This document shows positions 26,192 to 33,929 of a stretch of DNA of 47,795 nucleotides, piece by piece. The DNA lies in the NCBI RefSeq assembly GCF_009687845.1, contig NZ_BLAD01000035.1:100576-148370 (forward strand). Direction: 5' to 3'. Within the stretch, counting starts at the first letter, position 1; each line of letters opens with the position of its first letter. This stretch comes from Acrocarpospora corrugata (GTDB taxonomy: Bacteria; Actinomycetota; Actinomycetes; Streptosporangiales; Streptosporangiaceae). The position numbers and the translations under genes are program-made. The notes under the pieces were generated by a model that saw only the letters and a program-made list of their open reading frames with translations, made no database searches and was not told where the DNA came from.

Positions 26192-27246
26192 TGGACCGGA
26201 TGGGAACCCGGGTCGACGTCGCCATCCGCGGCGTACGCCTCGACGCGCCGGTCCGGCGGACGGGGGGAGCCGGGCCCAGCGACGACGGCCACCTCGTGGT
26301 CGACGGCGCCAGCGCCGCGATCCCCCTCAACCCCGACAGCCCGTACGTGGTCCGCGACGGCCGCCTGTACCTGGGCGGCACGGACATGGGGCTGGCCATC
26401 CGGCCGGTCCGGCGTCCGCGCTTCTACGACCTGGTCACGGCCGACGGCGTGCCGTACGAGAAGATCGCGAAGCTGCACGGCGCGGACGTGCTCGCCACCA
26501 CCGTCGTGCAGACCTGCGTCCGGTACGGCGAAGCCGACCGCTGCCGGTTCTGCGCGATCGAGGAGTCGCTGCGCTCCGGCGCGACCGTCGCCGCCAAGAC
26601 CCCGGCCCAGCTGGCCGAGGTCGCCGAGGCGGCGGTCCGGCTGGACGGGGTGCGCCAGATGGTGCTGACGACGGGCACCACCGGCGGGCCCGACCGGGGT
26701 GCGCGGGTGCTCGTCCGGAGCGTGCGCGCGGTGCTGGCGGCCGTGCCCGGGTTGCCCGTCCAGGTGCAGTGCGAACCGCCGGAGGACCTGGCCTGGATCG
26801 GCCGGTTGCGCGAGGCGGGGGCCACGGCGATCGGCATCCACGTGGAGTCGCTGGACGACGAGGTCCGGCGGCGGTGGATGCCGGGCAAGTCGACGGTGCC
26901 GCTGGCGGCGTACGAGGCGGCGTGGGACGAGGCCGTCCGGGTCTTCGGGCGGAACAGGGTCTCCACGTACCTGCTGGTGGGGCTGGGTGAGGACGCCGAC
27001 GAGCTGGTCGCGGGCGCGGCCCGGCTGATCGAGCGGGGCGTCTACCCGTTCGTGGTGCCGATCCGGCCGATGGCGGGCACGCTGGCGCGGCGGGACGGCG
27101 TCACCGCGCCGCCCAGGGAACTCGTCAGGGACGTCACCGAACGGGTGGCGGCCCGGCTCAGGGCCGCCGGGATGACCGGCGCGGATCAGCAGGCCGGCTG
27201 CGCGGCGTGTGGCGCGTGCAGCGCGCTGGCGATGGCGGGAGGGTGA
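26191..27246 (+). CDS. MSMEG_0568-family radical SAM protein
   Basis: The 351-residue enzyme has Cys109, Cys118 and Cys121 (TCVRYGEADRCRFC), a C-x8-C-x2-C arrangement in place of the usual C-x3-C-x2-C. A TIM-barrel with QVQCEPPEDLAWIGRL and VSTYLLVGLGEDADELV follows. At the extreme C-terminus three more Cys (337, 340, 343; GCAACGACS) could hold a second Fe-S cluster. It is the Sll0785-type member of Nit1C and presumably performs the pathway's radical step. It overlaps both neighbours (TGATG at each end). Confidence 0.88.
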   Translation: MDRMGTRVDVAIRGVRLDAPVRRTGGAGPSDDGHLVVDGASAAIPLNPDSPYVVRDGRLYLGGTDMGLAIRPVRRPRFYDLVTADGVPYEKIAKLHGADVLATTVVQTCVRYGEADRCRFCAIEESLRSGATVAAKTPAQLAEVAEAAVRLDGVRQMVLTTGTTGGPDRGARVLVRSVRAVLAAVPGLPVQVQCEPPEDLAWIGRLREAGATAIGIHVESLDDEVRRRWMPGKSTVPLAAYEAAWDEAVRVFGRNRVSTYLLVGLGEDADELVAGAARLIERGVYPFVVPIRPMAGTLARRDGVTAPPRELVRDVTERVAARLRAAGMTGADQQAGCAACGACSALAMAGG

Positions 27247-28691
27247 TGGCGACGTCGGTGTGCGACACCCTGCTCGGGGTCGCGGAATGGCAGCCGGAGC
27301 CGTGGCCGGTGGACGTGCCCGCGCTGCTCGGCTCGGGGAGCCCCCGGCTGCCCCGGCCGTTCACGATCGGGCGGGCCGCCGACCGGGGCACCGTGTTCGC
27401 CTACCGGATGCTGCGGCGCCGGGTGTTCGTCGAGGACCAGGGCCTGTTCGGCGACAGCGACCTGGACTTCCACGACGACGACCCGCGGACCGTGGTGCTG
27501 GTCGCCCGCGACCCGGCCGGGACCGTGATCGGCGGGGTCCGGCTGGGGCCCGCCGGTGACGGGCCTGACCTCGGGTGGTGGCGTGGCGGGCGGCTGGTCG
27601 TCGCGCCTGGGCAGCGCGGCGCGCCCGGCGTCGGGCCCGCGCTGGTCCGGGCCGCCTGCGGGTACGCGGAGAACGCCGGGGTGCTCAGGTTCGACGCCGA
27701 CGTCCAGGTCAGGCACGAGTCGCTGTTCGTCAGGCTCGGCTGGCGGCGGGTCCGGCCGGTGGACGTCCAGGGCGTGCCGCACGTGCTGATGCGCTGGCCG
27801 ATCGGCCGGGTCGCGGCGGCGGCCGAGGGGAAGGCCGCGCTCGGGTCGCTGCTGCGCGGGCTCGCCCCCGGCGGGCGCGGCTTCGTCGGCGACGACGGCG
27901 CGCCGGTGCCCGGCAGCGACCTGGTCGCGGCCTGCGACGCGATCCTGCCGTCGATGGTGGAACGCGACCCGGACTGGGCGGGGTGGTGCGCCGTCCTGGT
28001 CAACGTCAACGACCTGGCCGCGATGGGCGCGACCCCGGTCGGCCTGCTGGACGCGCTCGGGGCGCGGGACGCGTCGTTCGCCGCCCGGGTGCTGGCGGGG
28101 CTGCGCCGCGCGTCCGACGCCTACGACGTGCCGATCCTGGGCGGGCACACCCAGTTCGGCGTCCCGGCCGCGCTCTCGGTGACCGCGCTCGGCCGGACCG
28201 CCCATCCGGTTCCCGGTGGCGGTGGCCGTCCGGGGCATCGGCTCCGGCTCACCGCCGACCTGGGCGGTCGCTGGCGTCCCGGCTACACCGGCCGCCAGTG
28301 GGACTCCACCTCGATCCGCTCCACCGCCGAACTCCGCGCCATGCTCGGCGCGGTCGGCACGGCCAGGCCGGCCGCCGCCAAGGACGTCTCCATGGCCGGA
28401 ATCGCCGGCACGCTCGGCATGCTCGCCGAGGCCGGCTCCTGCGGGGCCGTCCTGGACATGGCCCGGCTGCCCCGCCCGCCGGCCGCGACCATGGGCGACT
28501 GGCTGACCTGCTTCCCCGGCTTCGCCATGATCACCGCCGACGCCCCGGACGCGCCCGCTCTGCCCGCCGGTCCCGCGACCGGCGCGGAATGCGGCGAACT
28601 GACCTCAGGCCGCGGTGTACGGCTGCGCTGGCCGGACGGCGAACTCACCGAGGTCCTCAGCGGGCCCGTCACCGGAATGGGCCGGGCGTGA
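27246..28691 (+). CDS. MSMEG_0567/Sll0786-Sll0787 fusion: N-acyltransferase + AIR-synthase-like
   Basis: This 481-residue bifunctional protein has an N-terminal GNAT domain (about 1-190) with the acyl-CoA loop VAPGQRGAPGVGPAL and VRHESLFVRLGW. Its C-terminal half is related to PurM/AIR synthase (about 195-481): GDDGAPVPGSDLVAACDAILP, NVNDLAAMGATPVGLLDAL, ILGGHTQFGVP, KDVSMAGIAGTLGML. The PurM-like half should bind ATP and activate an amide or formyl oxygen, and the GNAT half should acylate an amine. In cyanobacteria these are two genes. Start and stop overlap the neighbours (TGATG; GTGA), consistent with a single coupled operon. Confidence 0.88.
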   Translation: MATSVCDTLLGVAEWQPEPWPVDVPALLGSGSPRLPRPFTIGRAADRGTVFAYRMLRRRVFVEDQGLFGDSDLDFHDDDPRTVVLVARDPAGTVIGGVRLGPAGDGPDLGWWRGGRLVVAPGQRGAPGVGPALVRAACGYAENAGVLRFDADVQVRHESLFVRLGWRRVRPVDVQGVPHVLMRWPIGRVAAAAEGKAALGSLLRGLAPGGRGFVGDDGAPVPGSDLVAACDAILPSMVERDPDWAGWCAVLVNVNDLAAMGATPVGLLDALGARDASFAARVLAGLRRASDAYDVPILGGHTQFGVPAALSVTALGRTAHPVPGGGGRPGHRLRLTADLGGRWRPGYTGRQWDSTSIRSTAELRAMLGAVGTARPAAAKDVSMAGIAGTLGMLAEAGSCGAVLDMARLPRPPAATMGDWLTCFPGFAMITADAPDAPALPAGPATGAECGELTSGRGVRLRWPDGELTEVLSGPVTGMGRA

Positions 28692-29518
28692 TCAGGATGG
28701 CCGCGGTCGCGGCGCCCTTCGGACGGGACATGGAGGACTGTTTCGCCCGGATCGCCGACCTGACCGGCCGGGCCAGAGCCGACGGGGTGCGGGTGCTCGC
28801 CCTCCCCGAGGCGTGTCTCGGCGGTTACCTGGCCAACCTCGACGGCGACGCGGAAGGGCCGCCCGCGCTCGCCGCCGACGGGCCCGAGATCAGGCGGCTG
28901 CGGAGCCTCGCCGGGGACATGATCGTGTGTGCCGGGTACTGCGAGTCGGAGGCCGGGCTTCGTTACAACAGTGTCGTGTGCGTGACCGGGGACGGGGTGC
29001 TCGGTCACCATCGGAAGGTGCATCAGCCGCTCAGTGAGGACAGCTCCTACGCGGCCGGGGACGGGTTCGCCGCCTTCGACACGCCGGTCGGGCGGCTGGG
29101 CATGCTGATCTGCTACGACAAGGCGTTTCCCGAGTCGGCCAGGGCGCTGGCGCTGGACGGGGCCGAGATCGTGGTGTGCGTGTCGGCTTGGCCGGCCAGC
29201 CGTACCAATCCGGCGCCGGACCTGGCCGACGACCGCTGGACGCACCGGTTCGACCTGTTCGACCAGGCGCGGGCGCTGGAGAACCAGGTGGTCTGGCTGT
29301 CCGCCAACCAGTCGGGGACCTTCGGCGACCTGCGCTTCGTCGGCCGGGCGAAGATCGTCGGGCCCGGCGGGGAGATCCTCGCGATGACCCCCGTGGCGGG
29401 CGGCATGGCCGTGGCGGAGCTCGACGTCCAGGCGGCACTCGCCGCCGCCCGCCGGTCCATGGGCCACCTCCGCGACCGCCGCCCCGAGACGTACGCGGCC
29501 GCGGTGGGAGGATTCTGA
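28688..29518 (+). CDS. Nit1-type nitrilase (carbon-nitrogen hydrolase)
   Basis: The 276-residue product is the eponymous nitrilase of the Nit1C cluster. The catalytic triad is intact: Glu41 (LPEACLGGYL), Lys110 (HHRKVHQP) and Cys142 (LICYDKAFPE). Such enzymes hydrolyse a nitrile or amide to acid and ammonia through a Cys-thioester. The GTG at 28688 overlaps the upstream stop. An ATG 9 nt later (28697) is an alternative. A second, catalytically altered paralogue begins 3 nt after the stop. Confidence 0.9.
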   Translation: MIRMAAVAAPFGRDMEDCFARIADLTGRARADGVRVLALPEACLGGYLANLDGDAEGPPALAADGPEIRRLRSLAGDMIVCAGYCESEAGLRYNSVVCVTGDGVLGHHRKVHQPLSEDSSYAAGDGFAAFDTPVGRLGMLICYDKAFPESARALALDGAEIVVCVSAWPASRTNPAPDLADDRWTHRFDLFDQARALENQVVWLSANQSGTFGDLRFVGRAKIVGPGGEILAMTPVAGGMAVAELDVQAALAAARRSMGHLRDRRPETYAAAVGGF

Positions 29519-29520
29519 CC

Positions 29521-30357
29521 GTGGCAACGCTACGGATCGCCGCGGCCTCCGCGCACTTCGGCCGCGACCTGGAGTTCGACCTGCTCCGGATCGCCAAACT
29601 GGTGTCGGACGCGCGCGAAGCCGGTTCCGCGCTGCTCGTCCTGCCCGACGCGGCCCTCGGCGGCTACCTCGCCGACCTGCGCCACCCCGACCCCGACGCG
29701 CTGCCGCCCGCGCTCGACCCCGACGACCCGGCCCTCAAACAGGTCGCCGAACTGGCCGCCGAGATGGTCGTCTGCGTCGGCTACCGCGAAGCCGACGGCG
29801 ACCGCCGCTACAACGCCGCCGTCTGCGTCACCGGCGACGGCGTCCTCGGCCGCCACCGCAAAGTCCACCTGCCCGCCGGCGAAGCCGCCGCCTACGATCC
29901 CGGCGACCGCTTCGACGCGTTCGACACCCCCGTCGGCCGGGTCGGCATGCTGATCGACTACGACAAGACCTTTCCCGAATCGGCCCGCAGCCTGGCCCTG
30001 GACGGCGCCGAAATCATCGCCTGCCTGTCCGCCTGGCCCACCAGCATCACCAACCGCGCCCCCCGAATGGCCCAGGACCGCCAATCCCGCCTCTTCGACC
30101 TGTACGACTGCGCCCGCGCCGCCGAGAACCAGGTCGTGCTGGCCTCCTCCAACCAGACCGGCGCCCTCGGCGGCATGCGCTTCCTCGGCCAGGCCAAGGT
30201 GGTCGGCCCCGGCGGCGACATCCTCGCCAGAACATGGTCCAAGGCGGGCCTCGCGATCGCCGAACTGGACGTCGCCGCGGAAATCGCCAGCGCCCGCCGA
30301 GTACTGAAACACATCGACGAACGCCGCCCATCCAGCTACCGGGCCGCACTCCCGTGA
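29521..30357 (+). CDS. Nitrilase paralogue lacking the catalytic Cys (pseudo-nitrilase)
   Basis: The 278-residue product aligns along its whole length with the preceding nitrilase (GVLGRHRKVHLP, AFDTPVGRVGMLI.YDKTFPESAR, SWTF-free C-terminus ending HIDERRPSSYRAALP). The nucleophile is replaced: the motif is LIDYDKTFPE, with Asp146 (GAC) where the neighbour has Cys142 (TGC). The general base is changed too, LPDAALGG with Asp43 for Glu41; Lys114 is kept. The codon pattern is normal and the frame is intact, so it is under selection as a protein. It cannot do standard nitrilase chemistry. A regulatory or structural partner of the active nitrilase is the likely role, since family members form homo- and heteromeric spirals. 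GTG start, with no overlap. Confidence 0.85.
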   Translation: MATLRIAAASAHFGRDLEFDLLRIAKLVSDAREAGSALLVLPDAALGGYLADLRHPDPDALPPALDPDDPALKQVAELAAEMVVCVGYREADGDRRYNAAVCVTGDGVLGRHRKVHLPAGEAAAYDPGDRFDAFDTPVGRVGMLIDYDKTFPESARSLALDGAEIIACLSAWPTSITNRAPRMAQDRQSRLFDLYDCARAAENQVVLASSNQTGALGGMRFLGQAKVVGPGGDILARTWSKAGLAIAELDVAAEIASARRVLKHIDERRPSSYRAALP

Positions 30358-30469
30358 GGATTGCGCTGCTCAGTTTTGTGACTGTTGGCTGGGGTGATTC
30401 CGGGTGAGGATTGTCCCACTCAGCTACCTGACCAAGCTGTGGTCATTTGGCCGGGGTGGTTCTCGGTGA
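30354..30469 (+). repeat. Two decayed copies of the glycosyltransferase start as coupled mini-ORFs
   Basis: GTG at 30354 opens an 17-codon frame beginning VRIALLSF that stops at 30405-30407. GTG at 30404 opens a 21-codon frame beginning VRIVPLSYLTK that stops at 30467-30469. GTG at 30466 opens the real glycosyltransferase, VRIALLTYSTKPRGG. Each stop overlaps the next start (GTGA), and the first GTG overlaps the pseudo-nitrilase stop. The three copies are clearly related in sequence, 50 and 62 nt apart, and lie in three different frames. Confidence 0.8.
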
Positions 30470-31536
30470 GGATCGCCCTGCTCACGTACTCGACGAAGCC
30501 GCGTGGTGGGGTCGTGCATACCCTCGCGCTCGCCGAGGCCCTGGCTGAGTTGGGCGCGGAGGTTACCGTGTGGTCTCTCGGCCGGGGCGGTGACCTGGGT
30601 TTCTTTCGCCCGGTGGATCCCCGGGTCCGGGTCCGGATCGTGCCGTGCCCGGATGTCGACGGTGAATCCCTGGGAGTGCGGGTGCTGCGCTCGATCACGT
30701 TGCTGGGTGACGCCTTCGATCCCGCGTCGTATGACGTCGTCCACGCGCAGGACTGCATCAGCGCCAACGCGGCCGGGCCCTGTATCCGGACGGTGCACCA
30801 CCTGGACCATTTCACGACGCCGGAACTGGCCGCGTGCCATGAGCGGGCCATCGTGCGGCCATGGGCGCATGTCTGCGTCTCCGGCGCGGTCGCCGGCGAA
30901 CTCGCCGACGGGTGGGGGATCACGGCCACGGTCATCCCGAACGGCGTCGACGCGGCCCGGTTCGCGGCGGCTTCGGGTTCGGATTGGCGGGCCCGGTTCG
31001 GGTCCTACATCCTCACCGTGGGCGGGATCGAGCCGCGAAAGGGCTCGATTGACCTTCTTGAGGCATACGCCCTCCTGAACCCGGCCGAGCATCGGCTGGT
31101 CATCGCGGGCGGCGAGACCCTGTTCGACTACCGCGACTACCGAGCGGCCTGGGAAGCCAGAGCGGCCGAACTCGGCGTGAGTCCCGTGGTCCTCGGGCCG
31201 GTGGCCCACGACGACCTGCCCGGACTCGTCGCCGGTGCCGCCGCATTCGCCTTCCCCTCCACGAAGGAGGGCTTCGGGCTGGCCGCCATGGAGGCCCTGG
31301 CCGCCGGAGTCCCCCTCGTCACCCGCGACCTCCCGGTCTTCCGCGAAGTCTTCACCGGCGCCGCATTGTTCGCCGCCGACACCCCCGCACTCGCCAGGGC
31401 CCTCCGGGAAGCCGCTCTGACCCCGGACCTGTCGCGGCGCGCAGCTGGACGCGATCTCGCCTTCCGGCACAGCTGGAAGACGGCCGCCCAATCCCATCTC
31501 GACCTGTACACCTCGCTACTCGGCACCAGCCGCTGA
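30466..31536 (+). CDS. MSMEG_0565-family glycosyltransferase (GT4)
   Basis: A 356-residue GT-B glycosyltransferase. The N-terminal half opens VRIALLTYSTKPRGGVVHTLALAEALAELG. The donor-binding half has VIPNGVDAARF, VGGIEPRKGSIDLLEAY and the E-x7-E motif STKEGFGLAAMEALAAGVPLV, as in GT4 enzymes using a nucleotide sugar. It is the usual last member of Nit1C in mycobacteria and implies that the pathway product, or a carrier, is glycosylated. The start is GTG 30466, because the family begins MRIALLTYS. Upstream in-frame sequence is repeat debris. Translation probably relies on re-initiation through the two upstream mini-ORFs. Confidence 0.88.
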   Translation: MRIALLTYSTKPRGGVVHTLALAEALAELGAEVTVWSLGRGGDLGFFRPVDPRVRVRIVPCPDVDGESLGVRVLRSITLLGDAFDPASYDVVHAQDCISANAAGPCIRTVHHLDHFTTPELAACHERAIVRPWAHVCVSGAVAGELADGWGITATVIPNGVDAARFAAASGSDWRARFGSYILTVGGIEPRKGSIDLLEAYALLNPAEHRLVIAGGETLFDYRDYRAAWEARAAELGVSPVVLGPVAHDDLPGLVAGAAAFAFPSTKEGFGLAAMEALAAGVPLVTRDLPVFREVFTGAALFAADTPALARALREAALTPDLSRRAAGRDLAFRHSWKTAAQSHLDLYTSLLGTSR

Positions 31537-31623
31537 ACCCCACGGCGCCCGCTGGGCAGGGGGACTTCCTACCATCCCGCCGCTCGGGTCGTCCTCGATT
31601 GGCGGTCGGCACCGCGTCGGCCA

Positions 31624-31647
31624 AGCGGGACTCCCTAGGATCCCGCT
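31624..31647. terminator. Short hairpin at the HxlR 3' end
   Basis: AGCGGGA (31624-31630) and TCCCGCT (31641-31647) form a 7-bp stem around a 10-nt loop that contains the HxlR stop codon. A degenerate copy of this sequence lies about 60 bp to the left (GGGACTTCCTACCATCCCGC). It may end transcription of either convergent gene. The evidence is weak. Confidence 0.35.
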
Positions 31648-32105
31648 GCTCGTGGGACGAAGTCGACGTCGTCGAGGGGCACGGCTTGGCCGGATTCGTC
31701 GACGAAGGCCACTTCGAGGCGCTGGGCGGTCGTGCGGCTGCGGCGTTCCATGGAGGGGGAGTCGCCGTTGAGGCGGTGGGTGTCGCCCCATTGCTGGAGT
31801 GCGCCGAGGACGACGCGGAGTTCGGTGCCCGTGGGGGTGAGGAGGTAGCCGTACCGGGTGCGTTTGCCTGGTTCGGAGTAGGGGCGTTTCTCCATGACGC
31901 CGGCCTCGACCAGTCTGGCCAGGCGGTCGGTGAGCAGGTCGGTGGAGATGCCGATGGCGGTGACGAGATCACCGAAACGCGTTGTGCCCAGGAACGCCTC
32001 CCGCAGGACGAGCACCGTCCAGGGGTCCCCGATCACTTCGAGACTGCGCTGGATCGAGCATTCGCTGTCCCGCAGCGCGCGCCGAGTCGTGCTTCTCACG
32101 GCCAC
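31635..32105 (-). CDS. HxlR-family regulator with extended C-terminus
   Basis: This 156-residue protein has the HxlR core (DSECSIQRSLEVIGDPWTVLVLREAFLGTTRFGDL ... GISTDLLTDRLARLVEAGVMEKR ... YLLTPTGTELRVVLGALQQWGD), including the conserved Cys that often senses electrophiles or oxidants. An extra 40-residue tail (RLEVAFVDESGQAVPLDDVDFVP) is found in the longer two-domain HxlR group. The start is GTG with GAGGGGG about 12 nt upstream. It is divergent from an SDR gene, and dyad half-sites fill the gap, so it probably controls that gene and itself. Confidence 0.87.
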   Translation of the reverse strand: MAVRSTTRRALRDSECSIQRSLEVIGDPWTVLVLREAFLGTTRFGDLVTAIGISTDLLTDRLARLVEAGVMEKRPYSEPGKRTRYGYLLTPTGTELRVVLGALQQWGDTHRLNGDSPSMERRSRTTAQRLEVAFVDESGQAVPLDDVDFVPRAAGS

Positions 32106-32118
32106 AGGCTACCCCCTC

Positions 32119-32160
32119 ACTTGCCTAATCCAAGTTTGACGCTAACTTGGTTGTTCCAAG
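32119..32160. promoter_or_regulatory. Overlapping dyads between HxlR and SDR genes
   Basis: Four half-sites alternate: ACTTG (32119), CCAAGTT (32130), AACTTGG (32144) and CCAAG (32156). They give three dyads with centres about 13 bp apart: ACTTG-N7-CAAGT, CCAAGTT-N7-AACTTGG (perfect) and CTTGG-N5-CCAAG. TTGACG (32136-32141) inside the array could be the -35 box of the SDR promoter. The arrangement suggests cooperative binding of HxlR dimers. Confidence 0.65.
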
Positions 32161-32210
32161 CTAGATGCGATCCGTAGGTTCGTGTCCGGCGGTCAATCGA
32201 AAGGAACACC

Positions 32211-32897
32211 ATGAAGATCGAGAATTCCGTGGCCATCGTGACCGGCGGCAACCGAGGTCTGGGCCGGCACTTCGTCACCCAGTTGCTCGAACGCGGCGCG
32301 AAGGTCTACGCCGCCGCCCGCAGGCCCGAGACCGTCGAGGTCCCCGGCGCGATCCCCCTCGAACTCGACATCACCGATCCCGAATCCGTGGCGAAAGCGG
32401 CCAAGGCCGCGCCCGACGTCACCCTGCTGATCAACAACGCGGGCATCTCCACCCACACGAACCTGCTGGCCGGCGAGTTCGACCAGATCCGCCTGGAGAT
32501 GGAATCCCACTACTTCGGCCCGCTCGCCGTATCACGCGCCTTCACCCCGATCATCGAGAGCAACGGCGGCGGCGCGATCCTCAACGTGCTGTCCGTGCTC
32601 GCCTGGGTGCACGTCCCCGACTACGGCGCCTACTCGGCGGGCAAAGCCGCCGCCTGGGCGATGACCAATGCGCTCCGCACCGAACTCGCCCCCAAGGGCA
32701 TCCAGGTCGCAAGCCTCCACGTCGGCTACATGGACACCGACATGGCCGCCTACGTAGCCCCCGAGAACAAACTCGACCCAGCCGTGGTCGCCGCCCTCTC
32801 CCTGGACGGCATCGCCAACGGCACCCCGGAAATCCTCGCCGACGACCTGAGCCGCACCATCAAGCGCACCCTGTCCGAGCCCCCCGCCTCGATCTAA
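32211..32897 (+). CDS. Short-chain dehydrogenase/reductase
   Basis: A 228-residue classical SDR: VTGGNRGLGRHF (NADP-binding TGxxxGxG type), LLINNAG (NNAG strand), catalytic Ser in LNVLSVLAW and Tyr-x3-Lys in YGAYSAGK. It reduces or oxidises an unknown carbonyl/alcohol in the cytoplasm. AAAGGAA precedes the ATG. Its likely regulator is the divergent HxlR. This pairing is typical of detoxification genes. Confidence 0.88.
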   Translation: MKIENSVAIVTGGNRGLGRHFVTQLLERGAKVYAAARRPETVEVPGAIPLELDITDPESVAKAAKAAPDVTLLINNAGISTHTNLLAGEFDQIRLEMESHYFGPLAVSRAFTPIIESNGGGAILNVLSVLAWVHVPDYGAYSAGKAAAWAMTNALRTELAPKGIQVASLHVGYMDTDMAAYVAPENKLDPAVVAALSLDGIANGTPEILADDLSRTIKRTLSEPPASI

Positions 32898-32991
32898 TCC
32901 GTCCTGGGATGCGGCGGGCACAAAGTCCGGGTCGGCCTGACCGTCCTAGGATGTGGCCGGACGCATCCAGATCGAGGTTGGAGTCGAACCT

Positions 32992-33543
32992 GTGGCCAGT
33001 GACCCGGTGCCGGACGCATTCAGCGACCTCTGGTCAAAGGAACGCGACCGCCAGAACGCCGCCTACGACGCGATGATGCGCACGACCGCCCAGCCGGTTC
33101 CCTGGGCCTACGACGTCTGGGCCGAGGTAATCGGCAACCTCGGCCACACGGACAACCACAACCGGGCGATCGCCTCGCAGATCCTCTGCAACCTGGCGGC
33201 CAGCGATCCGGAGAAACGGATCCTGAACGACCTCCCCACACTGCTCGAAGTGACCAGAGACAAGCGGTTCGTCACAGCCCGCCACTGCCTGCAGTCGCTC
33301 TGGAAGATCGGCCTCACCGGCCCCGAACAGCGAGCAGCCATCGTCACCGCCCTCGCCACCCGCTTCAAAGACTCCGAGCCCGAAAAGAACTGCACCCTCA
33401 TCCGGTACGACATCGTCATCGGCCTACGAAACCTCCACAAAGCCACCGACGACGAGACGATCGCACAGCAGGCACTGTCCCTCATCGAGACCGAGCCCGA
33501 CCTCAAATACCGCAGCAAATACACCAAAGGCTGGCGTCAGTAA
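32992..33543 (+). CDS. HEAT-like helical repeat protein
   Basis: The 183-residue, all-helical protein has pairs of helices (WAEVIGNLGHTDNHNRAIASQILCNLAA; LPTLLEVTRDKRFVTARHCLQSLWKIG; AAIVTALATRFKD) that resemble HEAT/ARM repeats and the small 'DNA alkylation repair'-like helical proteins of actinobacteria. No catalytic motif is visible and the function is unknown, perhaps protein-protein contact. The GTG at 32992 is preferred over a GTG at 32953 because GGAG lies 9 nt upstream and the helical domain begins soon after. It is monocistronic and is followed by repeat sequence. Confidence 0.65.
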   Translation: MASDPVPDAFSDLWSKERDRQNAAYDAMMRTTAQPVPWAYDVWAEVIGNLGHTDNHNRAIASQILCNLAASDPEKRILNDLPTLLEVTRDKRFVTARHCLQSLWKIGLTGPEQRAAIVTALATRFKDSEPEKNCTLIRYDIVIGLRNLHKATDDETIAQQALSLIETEPDLKYRSKYTKGWRQ

Positions 33544-33557
33544 CCGTCCTCTGAGCC

Positions 33558-33735
33558 CGCCGACCGTCTCCGCGTCCGTCAACGACCCTCCTCCCGCTTC
33601 GGCCTACGATCACCTTCGGCGTGCGATCACCCTTCCCGCGTCCGCCGACCGTCTCCGCGTCCGTCAACGACCCTCCTCCCGCTTCGGCGTGCGATCACCT
33701 TTCCCGCGTCCGCCGACCGTCCCCGCGCCCGTCAA
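33558..33735. repeat. Non-coding tandem repeat tract (gene-free 33544-33929)
   Basis: A 46-bp block starting CGCCGACCGTCTCCGCGTCC at 33558 recurs identically 85 bp later at 33643. A third, diverged start lies near 33711 (CGCCGACCGTCCCCGCGCCC). Between them GGCGTGCGATCACC also recurs. No credible ORF exists in 33544-33929; the remainder before the collagen-like gene shows further short GCGCTGATC/TCCCGTG duplications only. Confidence 0.75.
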
Positions 33736-33929
33736 GCGCCCCGCACCCCAACCTCCGGTGCGCGCTGATCGCCCGTGCGCGCTGATCTCCCGTGCCCCAA
33801 CCCGCTCGTCGGCCATCCCCGCGTCCGCCGCGAGGATGACCCGTTTCCGCCCGTGCGGGGGATGATCTCGGACAGGCCGAATCCCTAGGGTGTGCGCGAC
33901 ATTTACGCGTACTGAAGGGGGATGACGCC

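Noticed and set aside
23310-31536. The Nit1C cluster as a wholly new system
   Set aside because: The core gene set (MSMEG_0565-0572 / sll0783-0787 type) is already recognised in many bacteria. Only the local modifications are put forward as unusual.
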